From: Candidatus Nitrotoga sp. CP45
GTDB taxonomy: Bacteria > Pseudomonadota > Gammaproteobacteria > Burkholderiales > Gallionellaceae
Direction: 5' to 3'
NCBI GenBank assembly: GCA_003402375.1
Contig: QFXJ01000045.1
Span: forward strand, 1-64,000
Length of the DNA: 64,000 nt
In this document: positions 7,926-17,465 of the stretch, piece after piece
Layout: every line of letters begins with the position of its first letter
Numbering within the stretch: the first letter of the stretch is position 1
The notes under the pieces: model-generated
Told to the model about the DNA's origin: nothing
What the model saw: the letters and a program-made list of their open reading frames with translations, nothing else
Database searches by the model: none
Position numbers and translations under genes: made by a program

Positions 7926-9251
7926 TCATTTAATTGGTGCGAGAATTGTCCTTGCACACAACATTCCACTCATTACCGCGCCTTCCAGCGTAGCCGGATA
8001 TTGACCCGCCGTATAATCGCCTGCTAACAACACGTTGGGCATTTGTGTGGTATGGGCAGGGCGAAGCAGGTTTGTTTCACAGGAGAAGGTGGCGCGTTTT
8101 TCTGCAATAACTTTGTGCCACACAGGCGCTTCCCTTATTCCAAGTTGTTCACATAACTCTTGTGCCACCTTCTGTGCTAATAGTTCATGCTTTAAATTCT
8201 GATGTTTCCCTTGTGCGCTAATAACGGCGGCGATGAGGCCACGCTGTCCGGAGATTTGTCCTTTATCAAACAGCCATTGGGCAAAGCAGCGGTCTAAACC
8301 CAGCATTGGGTGCGGCAAACATACTTGTTCGGGATATTGCAGATACACGGTATAAATTGGTTGATATGGAATGGCTGCAATTTGCTCAGCTATCAATCCA
8401 AGTTGCGGTACGGTATGGAACAGCCGCGCAGCTGAAATGGGCGAAGCTGCACAAATGACATGGCTGAATAGCTCAGTATGCGCAGTGGATAGTAGCGTTT
8501 GGCGGGTAGTTAACCTGATTTCGTCGCCGTTTGGAATGATGGCTTCTACGTTGCAAGCGGTAAGCACCGTGCCCCTATGTTGTTTGACATATTCGGCCGC
8601 CCGCTCTGGAAGTAGTGCCGTGAAATCTATGCGTGGCAGCAGCATGTCGCTATCGTTGCGCGCACCGTTTAGGCTGTCGCGCAATACATTCAGTAACACC
8701 TGAGCGGAAGCAATATGCATCGGTGTGTTAAGTGCGGAGATGCAAAGCGGTTCCCATAGTAATCGTATTAGTCCATCACTTTGTCCATGCATGCGTAACA
8801 ATTCAAATACACTGATGTCGTGTAGCAAGGTGAAATTAATGTGCCTCAGCGCCAGCATAAAACGTGCGGCACGCAGCCGTTCGCCTAATGACAATCCCTT
8901 TGCGCTGAGCAGTCCAACCAGTAGATGAAGCGGAGCAGGCAGGTGAGGCGCTTTTAATTCAAAGCGATTGTGCAAGATGAGTTGCAGCGGCAAACGCAGG
9001 AAGTCGTGCTCGACGTTACCGCCGATTTGTTCAATAAGCTGCAATGTATGGTGATAGCAGCCAAGGAGGATGTGCTGGCCGTTATCAAGTTGAACATTGT
9101 TATGCCACACGCCGCGCGCGCGGCCGCCGAGTTGCCTGGCGCTTTCGAACACCGTAACCGGAACATTTGCCGCAGCGAGCGTAACGGCGGCGGCCATGCC
9201 GGCGTAGCCGCCGCCAATAATGGCGACATGATGATTTTTATTATTGCTCAC
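7926..9251 (-). CDS. hpnE: HpnE, squalene-associated FAD-dependent desaturase
   Basis: Flavoprotein of 441 residues from a GTG at 9251. The N-terminal Rossmann motif GGGYAGMAAA (about 13-22) is followed by FESARQLGGRARG, and a C-terminal LLAGDYTAGQYPATLEGAVMSG segment is typical of amino-oxidase/phytoene desaturase-like proteins. In the bacterial route HpnE reduces hydroxysqualene to squalene. It is the last gene in the order hpnC, hpnD, hpnE, with 45 bp separating it from hpnD, so the three are probably cotranscribed. Confidence 0.9.
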   Translation of the reverse strand: MSNNKNHHVAIIGGGYAGMAAAVTLAAANVPVTVFESARQLGGRARGVWHNNVQLDNGQHILLGCYHHTLQLIEQIGGNVEHDFLRLPLQLILHNRFELKAPHLPAPLHLLVGLLSAKGLSLGERLRAARFMLALRHINFTLLHDISVFELLRMHGQSDGLIRLLWEPLCISALNTPMHIASAQVLLNVLRDSLNGARNDSDMLLPRIDFTALLPERAAEYVKQHRGTVLTACNVEAIIPNGDEIRLTTRQTLLSTAHTELFSHVICAASPISAARLFHTVPQLGLIAEQIAAIPYQPIYTVYLQYPEQVCLPHPMLGLDRCFAQWLFDKGQISGQRGLIAAVISAQGKHQNLKHELLAQKVAQELCEQLGIREAPVWHKVIAEKRATFSCETNLLRPAHTTQMPNVLLAGDYTAGQYPATLEGAVMSGMLCARTILAPIK

Positions 9252-9296
9252 AATACTAATTTTTTGTTCGCTTTGGGCGTAGCGAAGTACAGGAAA

Positions 9297-10130
9297 TTAA
9301 TTTTTCACCCAAGTCTTCCATGCCAGCCACAGTTTGTGCAGAGGGGTGAGCGAGACGCGTTCTTTTAACACATGACAACCACTGTCAACGATTTCTTCCA
9401 GAGTAGTCCGATAAATTGCTGCCATGATCAGGCCAGTGCGCTGCGATTTGCGGTCTATAGCGGGCAGTTGCTCGAGTGCCCGCTGGTAATAGCGTTGTGC
9501 GCGGTCAACCTGAAACTGCATTAGTTTTTGAAAACCTTCGCTTTCCTTGTTATCAAGGATATCGTTTACGTGTACGCCAAAAAGCGCTAACTCACCAAGT
9601 GGCAGGTAGATGCGCCCGCGCCGGGCGTCTTCACCCACGTCACGGATGATATTGGTAAGCTGGAAAGCGAGGCCAAGATCGTGCGCATATTTAAGCGTAT
9701 TAGGATCAGTGTAGCCAAAAATTTCCGCAGCGAGCAGCCCCACGACCGAGGCGACACGATAACAATACTGTTGCAAGGCTTTGAAATCGGCATATTGGTG
9801 TTGTTGCAAATCCATTTCCATGCCGTTGATGATTTCGTGGAAATGTTCTTGAGGCAGGCTGTACTGTTTAACCACCGGCACCAATGCCCGTGCAACCGGA
9901 TGCTGCGGCGTGCCCGTGTAAATAGCGGCCACTTCGGTGCGCCACCACGCCAGCGTAGCACGTGCTACGTTTTCATCTGAATTTTCGTCCACAACATCGT
10001 CTACTTCGCGACAAAAAGCATACAACGCTGTGATAGCGCGGCGTTTGTCTGACGGCAGAAACATAAAACTGTAATAAAAGCTCGAACCGCTTTGGGCTGC
10101 CTTGTCTTTGCAATACTGATCTGGAGTCAT
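9297..10130 (-). CDS. hpnD: HpnD, presqualene diphosphate synthase
   Basis: Prenyltransferase of 277 residues of the squalene/phytoene synthase family. The first Asp-rich motif is YAFCREVDDVVDE (about 37-49) and the second is LTNIIRDVGEDARRGRIYLP (about 158-177). HpnD condenses two farnesyl diphosphates into presqualene diphosphate, which HpnC converts to hydroxysqualene. The Asp motifs are intact, so it should be active. It lies 51 bp downstream of hpnC on the same strand. Confidence 0.9.
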   Translation of the reverse strand: MTPDQYCKDKAAQSGSSFYYSFMFLPSDKRRAITALYAFCREVDDVVDENSDENVARATLAWWRTEVAAIYTGTPQHPVARALVPVVKQYSLPQEHFHEIINGMEMDLQQHQYADFKALQQYCYRVASVVGLLAAEIFGYTDPNTLKYAHDLGLAFQLTNIIRDVGEDARRGRIYLPLGELALFGVHVNDILDNKESEGFQKLMQFQVDRAQRYYQRALEQLPAIDRKSQRTGLIMAAIYRTTLEEIVDSGCHVLKERVSLTPLHKLWLAWKTWVKN

Positions 10131-10181
10131 GTTAAGTAGTAATCAAACGGTAACTGGCCAAACTATCCATTTAGGGCACCT

Positions 10182-10997
10182 TTAAAAGCTGAATGGCGCA
10201 CTTTTTCCCAGCATAATAACCCAGTCAAATGGACGCAACACAGGACGCTGGCGAAACATGTCGAACTGCACGGCTTCAAGTTTGTCGAGTATGCGATTGC
10301 CGCCCGCAATGATGATCCTCATCTCAATACCGATACGGCCAGTCAATATACTGCCAAGAGGGGCGCCACTACGCATCATGTCGCGTGTGCGCTGAACCTG
10401 AAACTGCATAAGTTGTTGCCATTCCTTATCTACGCGGCCATCCGCGATATGCGTTTCAGTTACGCCGAAGTGCGCCATTTCATCTTGCGGCAAATAGATG
10501 CGGTCGATGGCATAGTCTTTTGTTACATCCTGCCAGAAATTAATGAGTTGCAGACTGGTACAGATAGCGTCGGAATATTGCAGATTTGGGGGGCTAGCTT
10601 CTTCATACAGATGTAACAACAACCTGCCGACTGGATTAGCGGAACGGCTGCAATAATCCAGCAGTTCGTCGAAATTGGCGTAACGTTTTTTGAGTACATC
10701 CTGCGAAAAAGCGTCAAGCAGATCGTGGAATAATTGCAGCGGCAACTGATGCCGCGCAATGATGTCCGCCAAGTCGCAAAACAAAGGGGTAAGCGGTGTT
10801 TCATTGGCCGCAATGCGCTTGAGTTCAGTGCGAAACCCATCAAGTGCCATAAAACGTTCTTCATTTTGGAGATCACCCTCATCGGCAAAATCGTCAGCCT
10901 GACGGGCAAAATGGTAAATTATTTCAACTGCCCGTCGCAAACGTTTAGGCAGAAGAATGGAAGCGACAGGAAAGTTTTCGTAGTGATTGACGGCCAT
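10182..10997 (-). CDS. hpnC: HpnC, hydroxysqualene synthase
   Basis: Protein of 271 residues from the ATG at 10997; a TTG at 11054 would add 19 residues without family similarity. It is a squalene/phytoene synthase paralogue with IYHFARQADDFADE (about 26-39) and INFWQDVTKDYAIDRIYLP. In the HpnCDE route it hydrolyses presqualene diphosphate to hydroxysqualene. First gene of the hpnC-D-E operon. No squalene-hopene cyclase is present in the window, so whether the squalene feeds hopanoids cannot be seen here. Confidence 0.88.
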   Translation of the reverse strand: MAVNHYENFPVASILLPKRLRRAVEIIYHFARQADDFADEGDLQNEERFMALDGFRTELKRIAANETPLTPLFCDLADIIARHQLPLQLFHDLLDAFSQDVLKKRYANFDELLDYCSRSANPVGRLLLHLYEEASPPNLQYSDAICTSLQLINFWQDVTKDYAIDRIYLPQDEMAHFGVTETHIADGRVDKEWQQLMQFQVQRTRDMMRSGAPLGSILTGRIGIEMRIIIAGGNRILDKLEAVQFDMFRQRPVLRPFDWVIMLGKSAPFSF

Positions 10998-11161
10998 TTT
11001 GGGACAAACTTTGATCAGTGATTCTCGTGTTGATGGGAATTTAGGACACAGCAAACTGTGGGGGTAATGGCCGCTACGCAGTAAATGCTTGCACTATATA
11101 AATGTACGCGGTGATGTCACCTTGCGCTTGGCAAGGGCTTGCGGATGTAACAAGGCTTAGG

Positions 11162-11461
11162 TCAGTCTGACGTGGGGTAGCGGTAATAGATAGTATTCAG
11201 ATGTCGCGCAACGTCTTCAATGTCTTCATTATTCCATCCAAGCCCTGAAATGCCCTGCCAGCGTTTTATTTCTGACTGTAAACTTGTCCAGTCAGTAACG
11301 AGCTTCTTTTCCCGCCAATGCACTTGGGTGTCGTGGCAAGCAATGCAATGCGTTGAATACAACAACTCACCACGTGCAGCGTTGTGTATTAATTGTGCTT
11401 CGGCGTTAGCGAAATTTCCGAACAAGACGAACAGCACGGCGAGTATCAATCTTCCAAACAT
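11162..11461 (-). CDS. Small periplasmic monohaem cytochrome c
   Basis: Protein of 99 residues from the ATG at 11461, chosen because GGGAG lies about seven bases upstream. A signal peptide ends near FANAEA, and the haem motif CIACH is at about 39-43, followed by DTQVHWREKKLV. There is no Met after the haem site, so the usual sixth ligand is missing; His in QVHW or ARHLN is a possible substitute. Short monohaem proteins of this type are common in betaproteobacteria. Partner and function are unknown; it is upstream of hpnC on the same strand but with a 164-bp gap. Confidence 0.8.
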   Translation of the reverse strand: MFGRLILAVLFVLFGNFANAEAQLIHNAARGELLYSTHCIACHDTQVHWREKKLVTDWTSLQSEIKRWQGISGLGWNNEDIEDVARHLNTIYYRYPTSD

Positions 11462-11740
11462 GTCGATCTCCCAGTAAACGTTAATATACGGTTCAGTATA
11501 TACCCCCATACAAGGTTTTGTCGCCTGGTACCCTTGGTATTCATGGCGGAAGAGCGATTATTAAAAAGGCTTTCAAGCGCGGTTAACAATTTTTGGCAAC
11601 TACCAGCAGTGCAGAATCACAAACGACGATTATTTGGCTGATATTTAATGGTAGAAAAGCGGAGAGCTGTCATCAAGTTGATGCATGGCATGTTCGGCTG
11701 AAGCATGATTTATAACGAAGATAAGTGTAGTGCAGAGACG

Positions 11741-12169
11741 TTATTTTTCCTCCCCAATGAGTGGTTTGCGTGTAGATTTTGCCGGATGTGCCCGCGCGAA
11801 AGTTAAGATTACCTCGCGCACTACCTTGTGTTGTGGAGCGGGTAAGTTGAGATATGCCTCAATAACTTCGCGCTCTTGATGATCGATGTCTTCATCCCAT
11901 TTTTTCTGCTTGGCGCGTATGGATTTCATTGCTTGTTCACCGAAGCGCAGGATGTGCGGTTCTACGTTCAGCCAATCAGCCAATACCTGCAATTTTTCTT
12001 GTGAGGGAATTGCTTCGCCACGTAGCCAGCGACGCACGGCCTGCACCGTTACCGATCGCCCCCAATAGCGCGTATTGAATTCGCGTTCCAGAACAATGGG
12101 GCGCACGGGATAACCGGCATCTTCGATTGCTTTGCGTAATCTTTGACTGAATTCAGCTTTTTCGTCCAT
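11741..12169 (-). CDS. XRE-type HTH regulator next to restriction-modification genes
   Basis: Protein of 142 residues with a predicted helix-turn-helix at about residues 37-70 (VTVQAVRRWLRGEAIPSQEK then LQVLADWLNV), like phage-repressor/XRE proteins; the rest is charged and helical. It is divergent from the methyltransferase gene, and its start codon lies inside a set of TGTTCAT repeats. A role as controller of the R-M genes and of itself is likely from position, not shown. No Walker, enzyme or membrane features are visible. Confidence 0.7.
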   Translation of the reverse strand: MDEKAEFSQRLRKAIEDAGYPVRPIVLEREFNTRYWGRSVTVQAVRRWLRGEAIPSQEKLQVLADWLNVEPHILRFGEQAMKSIRAKQKKWDEDIDHQEREVIEAYLNLPAPQHKVVREVILTFARAHPAKSTRKPLIGEEK

Positions 12170-12240
12170 GAACAGAAAGTAATTTTTATAGCCTTATAAA
12201 TAAAACTTTCTGTTCATTTCGATATAAACTTCGTGTTCAT
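12168..12240. promoter_or_regulatory. Divergent operator region with TGTTCAT repeats
   Basis: An 11-bp inverted repeat GAACAGAAAGT / ACTTTCTGTTC is at 12170-12180 and 12205-12215. TGTTCAT occurs at 12211-12217 and 12234-12240 and inverted at 12168-12174, overlapping the XRE start codon. An AT-rich stretch (TTATAAATAAAA) between them could hold the promoters. This fits autoregulation and control of the methyltransferase by the XRE protein. Confidence 0.5.
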
Positions 12241-12260
12241 TTTTAATTGAACTTGCAGTT

Positions 12261-14291
12261 ATGGCCAAAAGTCTGTTGGAACAACTCCCCGAAATCGTCG
12301 CCAATGGCCGCAAGGAGGCCGAACGCATTCTGCAAAGCATCGAAGGCCGCCACCGCATAAATCTGCAAACCCGCGAATGGGTACTGCCTGCCAAAGATAG
12401 TACCGAACAAGATTGGATTACCAGCAATACACGCCAAGGCCACCTGCAAGATGCGGCTAATGCGGTGTGGACTAACTGCCTGATCTACGGTGACAACATG
12501 CTGGCAATGGCCGCGTTGCTGGCGGGCGACGAGCAAACACCAAGCCTGCGCGGCAAAGTGGATTTGATTTACATCGACCCGCCGTTTGATTCGAAAGCCG
12601 ACTACCGCACCAAGGTCACGCTACCCGGCATGGAGCTGGAGCAAAAACCTACCGTGATTGAGCAATTCGCTTACTCCGATACTTGGAGCGACGGCACCGC
12701 TTCCTATTTGGCGATGATTACACCACGGCTGATTTTGATGCGTGAGTTGTTGTCTGATAGCGGATCGATCTACGTGCACCTGGATTGGCATGTCGGGCAT
12801 TACGTAAAAATCGTGATGGATGAGCTGTTTGGGAAAAACAACTTTATCAATGAAGTAGTCTGGCACTACAAGAGATGGCCAACTCCTGCTATGGAGTGGC
12901 AAAAGATGCACGACAATATTTTTATTTACTCAAAAAATCAGAAACAGAGTTATTTCAAAAAGCTGTATGGCCCTAGAACAGAAGAAACTCAGAAACGATG
13001 GAAAGATAAGCGCATAGTTGCAAGTCATGATGATGATGGAAACCGAGTTCCTTCAGAATCGCTTACGCAAATGTCAGATGGTGCCCCATTAGATGATGTT
13101 TGGGACATCTCGATTATTGCCCCGGTAGCGCACGAACGAGTAGATTATTCAACACAAAAACCAGTTAAGCTCCTTGACCGTATTATCCAAGCCGCCTGCC
13201 CCGAAAATGGCCTTGTCGCCGACTTCTTCGGCGGCTCCGGCACCACCGCAGCCGTGTCGGAAAATCTCGGCCGCCGCTGGATCACCAGCGACCTTGGCAA
13301 ACCCGCCTGCATGGTGATGCGCAAGCGGCTGATCGACCAGAACGCGCAGCCGTTTTTATACCAGGCCATCGGCGACTATCAGGTGGAGGCAGCCAAATCT
13401 ACGCTGGGGCGCGGCTTTCGCATGGGCGATTTGTCGCAGATTGTACTGTCGCTGTTTGGCGCATTGCCGCTGCCACAGGAAGACTCACCACAACGCAACC
13501 TCGGCCACATTACCGCTGGCGGCAGCAAGACGCTGGTGCTGGCCGATTCGCCCAACAAGCTCACCGGCGCGGCCACACTGAAAAAAGCCATCGCCCAGCG
13601 CGATAACCTGATGGGCGGCTGGGATCGGGTGGTGGTGCTGGGTTGGAACTTTGAGCCTTCGATAGGCGAGACCATCACTGCGCTGAATGACAGCCGTCTT
13701 GAAGTGTTGGTGATTCCGCCGGACTTGATGGACAGACTGAAGAAAAAAGGCGGGTTGGACAAGCTCAAAGGCTCGGTGCGGTTTTCTTCGTTGCAGTATT
13801 TGACCATCAAGCCGGTAGAGCGGGTACGTCATTCCCGCGCAGGCGGGAATCCAGGTAATGAAAAAATCTCCTCGCAACGCGAGAAACAAAACCACAAAGA
13901 CTGTTTGATAAACCCGCTGGATTCCCGCCTGCGCGGGAATGACGAAGAGGAGGAAATCCTGACCGTGCAACTGGATAACTACGTGTTGCTATCGCCCGAA
14001 GCGATCAATCTGGATGAGTCCAACCGCGTCAAGTTGCAAGCGGTCATCAATCAGGAGCCGTTTGCATTGATCGAATACTGGGCGGTTGACCCTGACTATG
14101 ACGGCAAGGTGTTCCGCTCGGTGTGGCAGGATTATCGCGGCAACACTGATAACGATGGTGATCCGTTGCGCGTGGTGACGAAGGCAGTGTTGACGCTGCG
14201 CGCAAAACACGGCGCGCGCCGAGTGTGTGTGCGGGTGGTGGATGTATTCGGTTTTGAGGCGGAAGTGGTGGCGACGGTGGAGGGGGCGTAA
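12261..14291 (+). CDS. Type III-like site-specific DNA methyltransferase (Mod)
   Basis: Protein of 676 residues. The catalytic motif IV DPPF is at 106-109 and the AdoMet-binding FGGSGTT at 323-329, the beta-class order found in type III Mod subunits that methylate adenine N6. The target-recognition region is expected between them (about 200-290). Residues 523-561 are encoded by a palindromic repeat that keeps the frame open ([10 protein letters not shown] ... [10 protein letters not shown]), apparently an insertion into a surface region. The stop overlaps the start of the restriction gene (TAATG). No clear Shine-Dalgarno is seen before the ATG. Confidence 0.88.
   Translation: MAKSLLEQLPEIVANGRKEAERILQSIEGRHRINLQTREWVLPAKDSTEQDWITSNTRQGHLQDAANAVWTNCLIYGDNMLAMAALLAGDEQTPSLRGKVDLIYIDPPFDSKADYRTKVTLPGMELEQKPTVIEQFAYSDTWSDGTASYLAMITPRLILMRELLSDSGSIYVHLDWHVGHYVKIVMDELFGKNNFINEVVWHYKRWPTPAMEWQKMHDNIFIYSKNQKQSYFKKLYGPRTEETQKRWKDKRIVASHDDDGNRVPSESLTQMSDGAPLDDVWDISIIAPVAHERVDYSTQKPVKLLDRIIQAACPENGLVADFFGGSGTTAAVSENLGRRWITSDLGKPACMVMRKRLIDQNAQPFLYQAIGDYQVEAAKSTLGRGFRMGDLSQIVLSLFGALPLPQEDSPQRNLGHITAGGSKTLVLADSPNKLTGAATLKKAIAQRDNLMGGWDRVVVLGWNFEPSIGETITALNDSRLEVLVIPPDLMDRLKKKGGLDKLKGSVRFSSLQYLTIKPVERVRHSRAGGNPGNEKISSQREKQNHKDCLINPLDSRLRGNDEEEEILTVQLDNYVLLSPEAINLDESNRVKLQAVINQEPFALIEYWAVDPDYDGKVFRSVWQDYRGNTDNDGDPLRVVTKAVLTLRAKHGARRVCVRVVDVFGFEAEVVATVEGA
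13828..13943. repeat. REPIN-like palindromic element inside the methyltransferase gene
   Basis: Two 27-bp arms at 13828-13854 and 13917-13943 are exact reverse complements around a 62-bp spacer; each arm is itself a GC-rich hairpin (TTCCCGCGCAGGCGGGAA). This is the common GTCATTCCCGC-type REP doublet usually found between genes. Here it is translated in frame. Confidence 0.9.
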
Positions 14292-17263
14292 TGAGTGATT
14301 TCACCCTAGCTAAACCGTCCGCAAAAACCGAAGATCAATTCGCACTCTCTGCCGGTCTGACCGCGAAGACCAATCAACTTTGCCTGGGTTTGGAATATGG
14401 GGTGGCGGATATTTACGAACTAGTCACGCCTGCCACGGCGGAGTTGCTGAAGTGGTGGTTTGGCGAGGACATGGTCGCTGCGCGTAGCACGTTGAATTTT
14501 CATGCGGGGCAACGGCAGGCGATACTCAACGCAATCGTCGCGCATGAGGTTCTGAAATCCAATAGTTTGCTCGATCTCTATCAACAGGCTGCACCCGATG
14601 CACTGCTAACTGGTGGTCGGCTGAATGAAGTGGCGCAAGCCAAACACGCGCATCCCAAATATTGCCTGAAGATGGCGACCGGAACGGGCAAAACCTGGGT
14701 GCTGCAAGCCTTGCTGATCTGGCAGTTGCTCAATAAAACGGCGGCACAGGCGGAAGGAATCGACGACCCGCGATTCACGCGCCAGTTTTTAATCGTTGCG
14801 CCGGGATTGATTGTATATGACCGTTTACTGGATGCGTTTTGCGGTAAGCAAATTGACGGTATGCGCAACTTTGCCACGTCGGATGTGGCGCAGTTTGCCG
14901 AGTTGTTTATTCCCGACCCATACCGTGAACTGGTGTTTGGTTTTGTACGCGGCAATGTGTGCGGTAAATCAGAGATTAGCCTGAAGGCCACGGGCAACGG
15001 CATGATCGCCATCGCCAACTGGCATTTGCTGGCTGATGTGGACGAAACGGAAAACGAAGAGGAAATCGCGGCACCGGGCGCAATGCTGGAGCCGCAACAA
15101 ATAATTAATGCTGTGCTGCCGCTCACACCGGGGCGCGCTACCGGCAACAGCCTGGAGATGTTGGACCGTCGCTACGCGCGCGGGAATGTACTGGAGTTTC
15201 TGGTTGGGTTGCCGGATTTGATGGTGTTCAACGACGAAGCGCATCATATCCACGAGCTGAAGAAAGAAGGTGAGACGAGCGAGGTGGAATGGCAAAAGAG
15301 CCTGAACCGCATTGCCGTGAGCAAAGGCCGCCGCTTTGTGCAGATGGATTTTTCCGCCACGCCCTATAACGATGTTGGATCGGGAAGGAACAAGCGCAAA
15401 CTGTACTTTCCGCACATCATCACTGACTTTGATCTGAAAAGTGCAATGCGCGCCGGGTTGGTGAAATCGCTGGTGCTGGACAGGCGCAAGGAAATCGGCG
15501 CGCTGCCGCTGGAATTCAAGGCTGAACGGGATGAGGACGGTAACCCCAGCTTGAGCGAAGGCCAGCGGGTGATGTTGCGCGCCGGATTGCAGAAATTGAA
15601 AAAGCTGGAGGTGGATTTTGCGCGCATTGATCCGGCTCGCCATCCGAAAATGTTGGTGGTGTGCGAGGACACCACGGTATCGCCGCTGGTAGCGCAATTT
15701 CTGTGCGATGAAGGTCTGTCCGAGGACGAAGTGATGTCCATTGATTCGGGCAAAAAGGCCGAACTGGGCGAGAAAGACTGGGCTCCAGTGCGCGAGCGTC
15801 TATTCAGCGTGGATCAGCACGCTACGCCGCGCGTGATCGTCAGCGTGTTGATGTTGCGCGAAGGATTCGACGTAAATAATATCTGCGTGGTCGTGCCGCT
15901 GCGCTCCTCGCAAGCCCCGATTCTGCTGGAACAGACTATCGGGCGCGGCTTGCGGTTGATGTGGCGCGATGAAGAGTATGCCGACCTTAAACGCGAGAAT
16001 CGCGAGCGTATCAACACCGGGCTTGAGCCGAGCAGCCTGATCGATATTCTTTCTATCGTTGAGCATCCAGCCTTCCAATCGTTTCACAACGAATTGAACG
16101 AATTGATGGCTGAAGGGTTAGCTGGTACGACAACCGAAGACAGCGACAATACCAATAGTACTGGCGATGTAATTGCGGCGGAGTTGCGTGATGGATTTGA
16201 GCAATACGATTTCGCGATCCCGCTTATTTTACGTGAAGCGGAATCTTTTCTGGAACACCATACGCCGGACTTGGCGGCATTGCCTGCTTTTACTGCCATG
16301 ACGCTAGCGCAACTCACCGGGTTACTCGGCAAAGGCGACACTTTTATTTCGCAGGATTTGCAGAGCAGTACGCTGTTTGGTGATTATCGCGTTGAGGGCG
16401 CGGTGATGAATGTCAGCGGTTATAACGATTTTCTGGCACGACTGACACGCCGTATCAGTCAAGCGTTGAGCCAGCCACTGCCCAAAGGCAACAAGATCGC
16501 CAAGCATCTGGCGAACCCGTATTTGCAGGCCAATACCGCCGAGTTGGCTGGCTGGCTGGATGGCTACATCCGGGGCTATCTGTTCGGTGAAACATTCAAC
16601 CCGATGGAGACAGAGAATTGGCGTGTGTTGTTGTTGCAGCCAGTGATTGACCACATCAGCAAGGTATTGGCCGTGGCGTTGATCGAATCGCAACATCAGG
16701 ACGTGGTGGGTGCAACCGAAGTGCACTATCGCAACTTATCAGAAGTCCCAAAATTGATGATGCGCGAGAGCAACTCGCTGCCAGTTACCAAATGCATCTA
16801 CGAACGGTTGCCATTTCCCGCCCGCAATGGTGGACTGGAACGGGCCTTCATCGAATGGGCGCAGGCTGACACGCAGATACTCGCTTTCTGCAAGGTAAGC
16901 GAAACACGCCATTGTTGTGTGCACCTGCGCTATGTGAAGGAAGACGGCTTGCCCGCGTTTTACTCGCCCGATTTTCTGGTGCGCACCGGGGATGCGGTTT
17001 ATTTGGTGGAAACCAAGGCCCAGCAACAAACCATTCATCCAAACGTGCAAAGAAAGCTGAAGGCTGCCACAGCTTGGTGTGGTCGCATCAACAGCTTGGA
17101 TGCTGAATTGCGTGACGGTATACCCTGGTACTATGTGCTGCTGGGTGAGGCCATATTCCATGAATGGCGCAGTAAGGGAGCACGGCTGGGCGAATTGCTG
17201 AACTATGCCCGTGTGCGCCCGCTGGCAGACGCATCAACGCAGGGGCGACTGTCGCTGTCATAG
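14291..17263 (+). CDS. Type III-like restriction endonuclease/helicase subunit (Res)
   Basis: Protein of 990 residues. The SF2 helicase motifs are present: Walker A ATGTGKT (129-135), DEAH (315-318), FSATPY (about 354) and QTIGRGLRL (about 548). A C-terminal PD-(D/E)XK nuclease is seen at about 890-910 (SPDF ... YLVETKAQ). This order is that of type III Res subunits. Its ATG overlaps the methyltransferase stop, so the two are cotranslated. All catalytic motifs appear intact, so restriction is probably functional if the methyltransferase tolerates its insertion. Confidence 0.9.
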   Translation: MSDFTLAKPSAKTEDQFALSAGLTAKTNQLCLGLEYGVADIYELVTPATAELLKWWFGEDMVAARSTLNFHAGQRQAILNAIVAHEVLKSNSLLDLYQQAAPDALLTGGRLNEVAQAKHAHPKYCLKMATGTGKTWVLQALLIWQLLNKTAAQAEGIDDPRFTRQFLIVAPGLIVYDRLLDAFCGKQIDGMRNFATSDVAQFAELFIPDPYRELVFGFVRGNVCGKSEISLKATGNGMIAIANWHLLADVDETENEEEIAAPGAMLEPQQIINAVLPLTPGRATGNSLEMLDRRYARGNVLEFLVGLPDLMVFNDEAHHIHELKKEGETSEVEWQKSLNRIAVSKGRRFVQMDFSATPYNDVGSGRNKRKLYFPHIITDFDLKSAMRAGLVKSLVLDRRKEIGALPLEFKAERDEDGNPSLSEGQRVMLRAGLQKLKKLEVDFARIDPARHPKMLVVCEDTTVSPLVAQFLCDEGLSEDEVMSIDSGKKAELGEKDWAPVRERLFSVDQHATPRVIVSVLMLREGFDVNNICVVVPLRSSQAPILLEQTIGRGLRLMWRDEEYADLKRENRERINTGLEPSSLIDILSIVEHPAFQSFHNELNELMAEGLAGTTTEDSDNTNSTGDVIAAELRDGFEQYDFAIPLILREAESFLEHHTPDLAALPAFTAMTLAQLTGLLGKGDTFISQDLQSSTLFGDYRVEGAVMNVSGYNDFLARLTRRISQALSQPLPKGNKIAKHLANPYLQANTAELAGWLDGYIRGYLFGETFNPMETENWRVLLLQPVIDHISKVLAVALIESQHQDVVGATEVHYRNLSEVPKLMMRESNSLPVTKCIYERLPFPARNGGLERAFIEWAQADTQILAFCKVSETRHCCVHLRYVKEDGLPAFYSPDFLVRTGDAVYLVETKAQQQTIHPNVQRKLKAATAWCGRINSLDAELRDGIPWYYVLLGEAIFHEWRSKGARLGELLNYARVRPLADASTQGRLSLS

Positions 17264-17465
17264 ATAAGGTATGCAAAAAAACGCGTAGCAAATTCCAAAT
17301 CAACTCGAAAATCAAGTGTAAAAAAGCAAAGCGGCATAAAGGCCAGTAGAATGACGCCTTAACCCATCTTCTGAATATCCCTGCAACAACGATTCAGCGA
17401 TCACTTCTTCAAACGCTTGGCGTGAGGTCGTGTACTTACAAATGAACGACATTAAGGAGAATGAA

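Noticed and set aside
13828-13943. CRISPR-like paired repeats
   Set aside because: The two arms are inverted, not direct, and there are only two; a REP doublet explains them.
13485-13970. 161-codon minus-strand frame in the methyltransferase gene
   Set aside because: Shadow of the methyltransferase and the REPIN-like repeat; no independent domain.
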